Assembly: GCF_031877795.1 (NCBI RefSeq)
Contig: NC_133934.1
Location: 105,836,610-105,900,609, forward strand
DNA from: Strix aluco
Taxonomy: Eukaryota > Chordata > Aves > Strigiformes > Strigidae
Direction of reading: 5' to 3'
DNA: 64,000 bases
Below the pieces are notes generated by a model. It saw nothing but the letters and a program-made list of their open reading frames with translations, did not search any database and was not told where the DNA came from. Within the stretch, counting starts at the first letter, position 1. Each line of letters begins with the position of its first letter. Made by a program: the position numbers and the translations under genes. Positions 55,940-64,000 of the stretch are shown here, piece by piece.

Positions 55940-56720
55940 TGAAACAAAGTTGACCTCTAGATGAACCTCACAACCAAACATTATCCATTATTAGTATCTG
56001 CTAACTAGTAAAATCTGTATTACCATTAGCATTTATTAATTAATATCTGATCATTTTCACTAGTGAAAGGTGTGTCTTAGGCAAAATGTAATCAGTAGCG
56101 AGAATGAAATGTGAGAATGTGTACCCAGCTTCCCTTGTTTAGCCTTGTTCAAGGCTGAGAACCCAAGTGTTTGGCCTTGTTAGAAACTCCCTTGGTTCTC
56201 CCCCCCGAGCCCTGGCCAGGCTTTGGGTGGAATCCAACAGGAGGATGAAGCCAGATGTTTCTGCTCAAAGAAAGGTGCAAGTCATTCTGACGTGCTGATT
56301 TTTGGTATATAAGGCTGGACCCTCTTGCCGCGACTTTGGAAGCCTCACCTACGGGTGGACGCATCGCGTAGGACTTCCCCCTTGCCGGGACAGGCTCTCC
56401 AAATCCTCGCTGCAACCGGGGCTGCCCAGCGCCTGCGGGTCTGGATGTTGGTAACGTATGCAAGTGGTGAGGTGTCTTTCTTAATCACTATTCTCCCCAT
56501 CGTGTCGTAATGGTTAGGTGCATTACTTTGCTTGTTCTTATTTTCTATAACTAACTGTACGTAGTAATAATTAAGTGTGCCATTCTGTATTTTTCTTATT
56601 GCTTATTTTCTGTATTACTTAGTTATATCCTTTAATTATTAACAGTAAAATAAGCCTGCTCTTTTCACTCTGGTGTCTGAGTTTAACTGACACCCTCAAT
56701 CAGCAGAACACCCACTTTGA
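55940..56720 (+). mobile_element. LTR-like segment downstream of EIF2B2
   Basis: Shows promoter-like organisation: an AT-rich upstream part, a TATATAA box at 56306-56312, a GC-rich stretch after it, then an AT-rich tail ending near CTGAGTTTAACTGACACC. This is the layout of an avian solo LTR. Clear terminal TG/CA and target-site duplication were not identified, so the ends are approximate. No retroviral coding sequence adjoins it. Confidence 0.45.
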
Positions 56721-56793
56721 TTCTGAAACAGCAATGCATACATGTAACTGTCTGGGGCAGCTAAGCTGTTACTTCCATGTATGCTGCAATAAA

Positions 56794-57780
56794 GGCTGTT
56801 TACTGTGATTTCACCATTAAGCATGTTTTCCACATACAGTTATTTTGTTTCTTTAACTAGCAGGAGTTTCACCAATGTAGTGAGTTGCCTGCACCTATGA
56901 TGAAGTAGCAGGCTTTAAGGGATGCTTTCACATATGAATGTGATAGGAATCCATTGGCAATTATCTTCAATGAATTTTTTTGGTAGAATTTTCTCACAAT
57001 TTTTGGTGAGTTGCTGAAATGCAAACTAGCTTTTTGTACAGTGCTAGAATGGAAATTCCATTCTTGATGAAAGGCAGACCTTCAGAAGTCCCATCAGCTA
57101 GCTTGTCCCCCTCTCTGTCAGAAGGCAGAGCTCAAGCTCTTGCTTTGCTTATTGTAGTCTGAGGGTCTTTCCTGTGCTAAGTGACTGTGACTATTCTTCC
57201 TGGGTAGACGTCTTGTCTCATTTGGAAAGTTCTTGATTTTTGTGAGGGGCAGCATGGAACATCTTAGAAATCTCAGGCTCTTGCAGGTCAGTCTGATCAC
57301 TTTTCCTTGGTTCCTTTTATCAATATATGGCAATACACTACACCACAGTTAAGGCATCAATGAAAGTAGTTTCTGCTCCTTGTTTTGCTTTTGATTCAGC
57401 AGATCTCAATATCTCTCTGCTGTGGTTTTAAGTTTAAGATGACACCATCTTTTATTGTTCTGAAATAAACTCTACTCCTCTACCTTAGACTGAGACACAA
57501 AATAGAACTGGAACATGTAAAAAAAGTTCACCTATTATAAAAAATGCAGTGGGCTCTAGCTATTTCTGTGGGGATATGTTTCTGTACCCTGAGAACATGG
57601 GGCTATCCTAGGGTTTAGAAATCTCTCACTCAAGAATGCAAACTGCAGGGAGCTGGAGAAAACAGCTGGGCGTGTCATTCATTGCCTAGTTAAATAAAAA
57701 GAATGTTTTTTGATCCTAAGTTGACCTATATATACTATGAAGCTGGTCGGTCCTCATTCCAACCCCTGCCATGAGCCCAA
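56794..57780. other. Convergent intergenic region, EIF2B2 to MLH3
   Basis: AT-rich sequence between the two 3' ends. Nothing beyond short open frames is seen. Confidence 0.55.
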
Positions 57781-57799
57781 GGAAAGAGTTTAGTGTCAT

Positions 57800-57805
57800 T
57801 TTATT
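57800..57805 (-). terminator. MLH3: Poly(A) signal of MLH3
   Basis: Plus TTTATT reads AATAAA on the minus strand, about 390 nt past the MLH3 stop codon. It predicts a 3' UTR of roughly 57780-58195. The 104-codon plus-strand frame inside it is not supported. Confidence 0.65.
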
Positions 57806-58195
57806 AATAAATACCTCCCCATTTTCAAAGCACTACAAAATACATTAACATAAATAGATCTATTATGCAGAATAATGCTGTGCTTGCAGAGAAAAAGCAC
57901 TTTAGTAACTGTGAGTGGCTGCAACTTCTTGCCTCCGATGGTCAAGCACTGACAGAAGGCCCAGGCTTGCAATGTAATTCCTTGATGTTGAAGACACTTC
58001 AGGCTGTGAGGATGGGCTCCTCCTGCCACGTTCTCCGGGCCGGTCTCTGCTTCTCAAGTCAGTACTGGGAGCAGAACTGCAGTGACTGCACTGGCTCAGA
58101 GGACTCTGCTCCACTCAAGGTATTGTCTAACAACAGGGGGACCTGGATCATACCAGCACTTCTAGTCGTTACAGTTTAGTTTTAACTGTTTTTGA

Positions 58196-61100
58196 TTAGG
58201 GTCTTTTTTTGCCAAATAGGTGCCATGCTCGTGCCATCTTCCGCAGTCTAGCCAAATTAGGTTTAGGCTGAAGAGAGAAAAATTAAGAAGCACTAAATTG
58301 TAACTAAGTAAGTGAGTTTCAATGCCTCCATACTCTGCCCTAATACAGTCATTCCCAAGTTTTTTTAATATCTAATTCAAAGTCCCACCTGACTTTAAAC
58401 AGAATCCAATTTCATAACTTAATATAGCACAGTAATAGCAAAAGGGAAGGAGTAATGATTTATTTTTTTAAAATTTAGATGTTGCTATTTCTTTGCTTTT
58501 TTTCCCCATTTTATAGCATCTTAAACTTTGGGGAAGGAGGCGTTTGTTTAATTAGCATCTTTGCCGCTAGTAGAATATCAGAATTTACATGTTTTCCAAG
58601 TTTCACACTTAAAAACTACAAACACTTTATATTATATGCTTAACTTTAAGGACTAGTGGACACCATTTAAGTCAATGTGACCATTCAAATGACATATGGC
58701 AAGATCTTTGCTAAAGTGTTTGCAGGACAAAAGTTTAATGTTCTGAAGTTTTATTTTATTGGTAACTGCTATGTAAAAATTCAAGATACAGCCAGTGGTG
58801 ATGGTTTCAAACTGGCCCATTCTAATTCTAACACACACGTACATGACATGCCTCTGACAATCCAGAGTGAATTACCAGAGGCATGTCTGTGTGCCACACA
58901 GTACCTGCTTTTCCTGCTGTAGATGGTCTGTGTCTGCAAGAGGCATCATGGAAGGTCTTCCATGAGCACACTGGAAGGGCAGCTGGCAAGATGACAAAGC
59001 TTCAATAAGCCTGCAGCTCTCCTCCAAAGTCAAATGCTCATTAAACTTAATAGCTCCTGAAAAAAAAAAAAGATACAAATTCTTGCACATGCTGCCAAAG
59101 AGAATTCAAACCACCCAGCGGACTTCCCTCCACAGCTGTGGTTTTCACAGAAAACAAGGCAGCTCACAAAGATTAGCTGGGAGGCTGCAAAGGCAGCCCA
59201 AGGCTGCAGTATGGCAGATTTAGGGCTTAGCTCAGTTAACCAGCTGCTGCATAAGGTTCAGCTTTCCATGGCCTAAACTCTCACCTCTCCCAAGTCTGGT
59301 GGATGGTAAGATTATTAGTTTTTGGCTCCTCAGATGTCATTGCAAGAGGCAAATGGACTTTTTTTTGCCTTTTTTTGTGTGTGTATATGTTACAGCTGAA
59401 GATGCAACCAGTTCACAAATCAAAAAGTATTAAACCAAGACGACAGCTAGTATCAGTTCCATAGGCTTTATCAGTTCTATGTGCCTGCCACTGACAGGCA
59501 TCAGTTCCAAGACCACATGCTAGGCCTGCCACTAAGTCCTTTCTCACAAGTGAGCACTTAATGGCACCCAGAGAAAATCCAAGCAGAACATTAGGGAGTC
59601 ATTTCAGAGGTGTTTGCAATCTTTAGCCTTCACAGATGCACAAGACCATGTGCAATCTGCCTTTCAGCCATGGGACTTTTTTAGATATAAAAAAAAATTA
59701 TATAGTGTCTGCCATTTGTAGAATGCAGTGACACTCTGAAAATAGATGCTTTTGGTTCATATTGTACAATACTGTACATGGCAGAGGAACTGCCACAAGA
59801 GGGTAGAGCTACTGCAGTCTACACCTGTAAAGTCTGCTCATTTCCAGGTGCTGGAAAGCCATAGTCCCCTAGAAGATGTAAATTCTTACTGCACTCCTTC
59901 CAAAGATAATTGAAAGGTCACAGGCACACATAAACTATCACTTTTGATACTTATATAAAATAACAAATGCTTTTTGGGAAGAGTGTCTAAGTCGTCTTTC
60001 CTGCTTGCTTTCAAACAGATTCCAGTACCTCCCCTTGCCCTTTCACAGAGGGCTCACATGGATGAGTGCATCTCAGAATTGTATTCTACCTGTGTTTCTT
60101 GTGAGGGTTGGAAAGTATGTTAGGCCCATACGTCAATAAATCAGAGCAGTTTTGTTTGACCCTCACAGTGGTCTCCATGAAGAACATTATCTCATCCCTA
60201 TGAAACACAGTCTGGAATTCCTGCAAACACATTCTGAAACCACTGCCCCAGGGAGAATGTTGTATAGACAGAAAGGTTAAAAAAAAAAAAAAAAAAGAAA
60301 GAATGAAAGAAAAGCACAGTTTCCCTACCATGACAGGCCTGGGAAGCTAACACCTTCAGAAACGTCAGAGGCAGTGTCCCTCGTGCTCCTCCTCCTGTGG
60401 TCTGCACTAGCTAAAAGTAGTAAGTGAACATCATCTTACTTTCCATTTAATATGAGAAAAAGGAAGAACTGTAACACAAAGGAAACTAAAAATGACGAAA
60501 AGCTAGTGGATTATCTAATTCACCTCTCCCATTTGAGGTTTAACACACTTACTCATGCAGTAAGCTTTGCATTATTCTAGTCAACTTTAGAAGCAGACAG
60601 CAACTCACCTCAACTTGTTCTTGAATAAGCTCCTGGAAAGAAAAAGGTAATATCATCAGTTACTATTTCTCCCTTTCATTGCCCAGCCCTGCTTTGTCCA
60701 CATTTGTGTATAATTTACTGTGTAACTGCCAGAACCAGGAAAAATGATGCTGTTGCCAGTACACTCACCACGGTGTGAACGATCTAGGTACAAGTCCTGA
60801 CCTCTCACAAGCATCTTACCAGACTTTAGACTAATCACTTGGTTTCTCTCTGCATCAGTTTCCTATCTGTAGAATGCATATAATGGAACTCTTATACCTC
60901 AGAGTGCAATGAATGTGTGTTATCTTTGAATAGCTGCCCTTTCTTCTCTGGATAATAGTCCATGTGGATTTAATTTCCAATGTCTAAAATGCAATGAATT
61001 CATAATCACACATGAATAGGTGCTACCAGTCCTAATTAAAATAAAAAGGACTGCAGAGTAGATCTGTCAAAATGCTCATGAGATCTTGAGGTGTCAGCTA

Positions 61101-61975
61101 AGAATGAGTGCTCATGAGGCACAGACCTGATTCTCCTCCGCCATTTTAGTGCTCTTGGCTCCCAAATCACACCAGGAGAGTGCAGTTTGAGTTATTCCCG
61201 ATTATAGCAAGGTTGGAAAAGAAAATTTTATCCCATAAATCATCTTCTCTATTTCTTCTTTTCGTATTAAAAGAGATGTAGGGCAAGACTGGACTGATTC
61301 ACAATGACTCAGCCTAGTGGCTGAATATGGTACTCCAGAATCAATTTTTAAGGAGTCCTTGAAGCAGTTATGATTGTGGAGAACTGTTTACAATGGAAAC
61401 TGCAAGTAATCAGTTCAACAATTTCTTTCTCAAACTGCAGAATATCTAGAACAGCAGCTTTTAGAAAGCTGCACTGCCCACGTAGAGATTTCATGAAAAC
61501 AACTTTAAATCCTAACAACTATTTCTGTATCAGCAATATTAATCATTTTACTGTTCATTCAAGCATTCATGAGCAATAAACTGTTGAAACATCTGTACTA
61601 TATACTATTTTTCTTAGTTTCTCTGACAGTCCAAGTCTGAAACAGTCTCCTATTGTTTTTCTGTTATAGTTCAGGGATTTCAGTTGTGGGACTATTTAGC
61701 TACTAAAAGCGATGGGACCTCACTCTCTCACTCATAACAGAGATACTCTAATACCCTGAGCCATTAACACCAAACAAGACTCAGTATCACAATTTCACAC
61801 ATATCCACAGCTGACCTCCACAATGCTTTTAGTGACAGGTTGTCTTTTCCGTCGTAATTCATTGGCTTCTCTTTCTATAAAACACAGTGGCACTTTCCTC
61901 ACTAGAATCAAGGAGCTGCTGGTCTCAGGAAATGATAATTCAAGACCCAAGTCCTCCAAATTTTTGTAGCAGCAT
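58196..61975 (-). CDS. MLH3: DNA mismatch repair protein MLH3, C-terminal exons (5' partial)
   Basis: Five exons are certain on the minus strand: 61975-61816, 60632-60609 (24 nt), 60410-60329, 59056-58905 and 58267-58196 (stop TAA at 58198-58196). They join in frame to 163 residues of the C-terminal dimerisation and endonuclease domain. Motifs seen are [41 protein letters not shown] and [13 protein letters not shown], the last two being the conserved metal-site motifs of MutL endonucleases. The DQHAAHERIRLE motif belongs upstream, beyond the right edge, as I do not find it before 64000. The 60410 acceptor (TTTTAG) is chosen because it restores the family's LLQTTGG as LVQTTGG. The protein ends FGKKRP, about 17 residues shorter than human. 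MLH3 pairs with MLH1 in meiotic crossover resolution and mismatch repair. Confidence 0.95.
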
Positions 61976-64000
61976 CTGAGGAAAAAAATACCAGAAATAA
62001 GACATCAACCACAGTAGCTATGTCTCCACAGCATATGTAAATATTTCTGTAGTCCCCAGAATATGTTTCTCTCTGCAACAGTTTCCAATCTCAAAATCCA
62101 TGCATCATGACATTCCAAGTAATTTTGCCCTTTCAGCCTACATTCAGCCATATTTTTTCACTCCAATCAACTGTGCATATTTCATGTTCCACAACCATAA
62201 GATCTAAGAGTTCCTGTATTACGTGGATTTATAAATCTACCTTTTCTAAAGATGCATGAGGCGTCTGGTTCAACACACAAACACTCCAAATATTTAAATT
62301 ATGCATCATAAAGACTCCTTTAAGTCTAACCTAAAAATCTGTGATTTCAATTGACACATAATAGCAAATACGATGGAAAAAATATTGTAAGAAATGTATG
62401 TTGGTTTAATAAACTTTAAAGCCCATTAAGCAAAGGGAAACCAGGAAAGAACAACCTCTAGTTAATCTGACATATGTCACCCTGTGGATGGAAAAATACA
62501 CACAAAAATGGTACTTCAGAGTCAGATGAGAACTTGTTTTCAAAATGAAAACAACTGTAACAATATATAGTTGATTTTATTAACTCAGGGAATATTCATT
62601 TAAAACAAAGGCAGTGAAGGTCAATTTTAGAAAATAGATTCTTTGAACAAAAAAGAAGCTAATCTAAATTTACTAAAATCAGTCACAAGAATATAATTAT
62701 TAGTCTCCATATGGAGACGACCTGTGTAATTCAACCAAAAAAAAAAGACAACATGTATAGCCTTCAGCAAGAGCAGAGAAAGACAGAAAAAGCCCATTGT
62801 GGTGAAATGACAGAATCCAAGCAGCTATTGAGGTCAATGAGGCCTTTTTTTTTTTTAAGGGGAAAAAAAAAGACGGAAGTTCAAGAGAGTCAACAGAACA
62901 ATGCATTACTACAATGCTTAGTAGACAAATAACAGAATCAAAGCTGCAGGTGAACCAGACATCCAATTGAACTATTAAATAGCAAGCACAGCTGAAGGGA
63001 AAGGTCTTTTAGGGAAGTTAATTTATTTCATTACATCAAACTTTACCACAGATTACAGTCATACTCTGCCAGCAACAATAACAACAGAATTTACATTTTT
63101 ACATAGTACTTTTAAATCATAATTTTTTAATAAGGATAGTCTCACAGAGTGATTGTAAAGAGACGAACTGCCCATAAATACTGATAAATTAAAGAGCAAC
63201 ATGGTAAAAGCACCAGTAAGCCAGCACCAGCATATGCCAGCACCAGTAAGCTTTTTCAATCATCTTAAGTGATAACTGAAAATCACAACTGGCATCCCAC
63301 TGTGCTGAATAATTTAACCAGTGTCCTTAGAAGAAAACCATGCCTCTCTGATTTACTTTACCTTACTGATTTTTTTAGCCTGTTTGTGATATAGCTGATG
63401 AAGAAAAATAATTCACAGAATTTATCTGGTCTTTCAAAAAGCCTTTGATGCTGTCTCTTAAAAGTAGCTAGAAGGGCAAATGCAAAAAGTTGTCAAGTAT
63501 AGACAAGTAACATTTGTCATGATTTAGAGAGTATGGAAAAAAAGTATGCTGGCCTCAGTTGGTCAGTGTTCAATATGACATGAGTCCTGATCTGTATCTT
63601 CGTAATTGTTGATTAATGATGTGGAAAAGAAGGAGCATGGACAAGCAGGCAAATATGTAGAAAACACAAAATTATTTAGCTGAGACTAAAGATGATGTTG
63701 AACTCAAGCAGAACTTAAAACAAGTAGAAGAATGATGTATGAAATCAGTAGGATGAATGAAAAAGGTATAATGAAAAATGGACAGAAAAACTGAATTCAC
63801 TGCTCCTGAAGACAAATAAACGCAAATTGTCAGGAATAACTTGACTTATTTGTACATTTTGTTGCCTTCTACATAAATAGCAAAAATAATAAAAAAAACC
63901 AAACCACCCACAACTCTGTGTTTAAGTCTTATGACCATTCAATAAACAAGCAGTTCATGCAAGTAGCAGTAGCCAAAAAAGCATACAACATATCAGGTGT
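61976..64000. other. MLH3 intron, to the window edge
   Basis: AT-rich sequence upstream of the last recognisable MLH3 exon on its strand. It includes a T-tract and A-tract pair near 62845-62872 and three imperfect copies of GCACCAG-containing units at 63210-63251. I see no exon or mobile element in it. Confidence 0.55.

Noticed and set aside
57865-58179. Plus-strand frame of 104 codons
   Set aside because: Lies in the MLH3 3' UTR on the opposite strand, without family resemblance.
60278-60297. A-rich run as the tail of a retroposed copy
   Set aside because: No adjacent retrocopy or target duplication is visible. It is an isolated homopolymer within an MLH3 intron.

Overview
The window is nuclear DNA from a vertebrate, very probably a bird. 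It has multi-exon genes with GT/AG introns, three CpG islands, CR1-type LINE tails that end in the short ATTCTGTGAT motif, and LTR remnants. The gene order DLST > | < RPS6KL1 | < PGF | EIF2B2 > | < MLH3 matches the conserved block on human chromosome 14q24.3. All gene names come from reading exon translations and recalling family sequences; no database search was possible.

Layout. From 291 to 9832 (+) lie the last 13 coding exons of DLST (E2 of the 2-oxoglutarate dehydrogenase complex), with a 3' UTR to about 10.92 kb. RPS6KL1 (-), a pseudokinase with an N-terminal MIT domain, occupies 13.71-21.30 kb and converges on DLST. A CpG island at about 20.9-23.0 kb covers the RPS6KL1 start. On its other side begins, in the opposite direction, a decayed but unprocessed ERGIC3-like copy (22.41-30.69 kb, +) with six recognisable exons. 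Its introns hold a CR1 tail and two LTR-like elements. PGF (-) follows at 34.18-39.55 kb, with a 63-nt basic cassette exon and a very small terminal exon. From about 40 to 49.4 kb I see no supported gene. EIF2B2 (+) is complete in eight exons at 50.03-55.69 kb, with an LTR-like segment just downstream. The last six coding exons of MLH3 (-) lie at 58.20-61.98 kb, and the rest of that gene is beyond the right edge.

The genes do not form a pathway: DLST is mitochondrial, EIF2B2 acts in translation initiation, MLH3 in mismatch repair and meiosis, and PGF is a secreted growth factor. The most unusual content is the ERGIC3-like relic between RPS6KL1 and PGF. Its exons 4-6 are open with good splice sites, while exons 1-3 carry a lost start codon, two lost splice sites and a pair of compensating indels. 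Also notable are the 34-bp minisatellite that fills RPS6KL1 intron 1, and the PGF cassette exon whose splice donor contains an in-frame stop codon.
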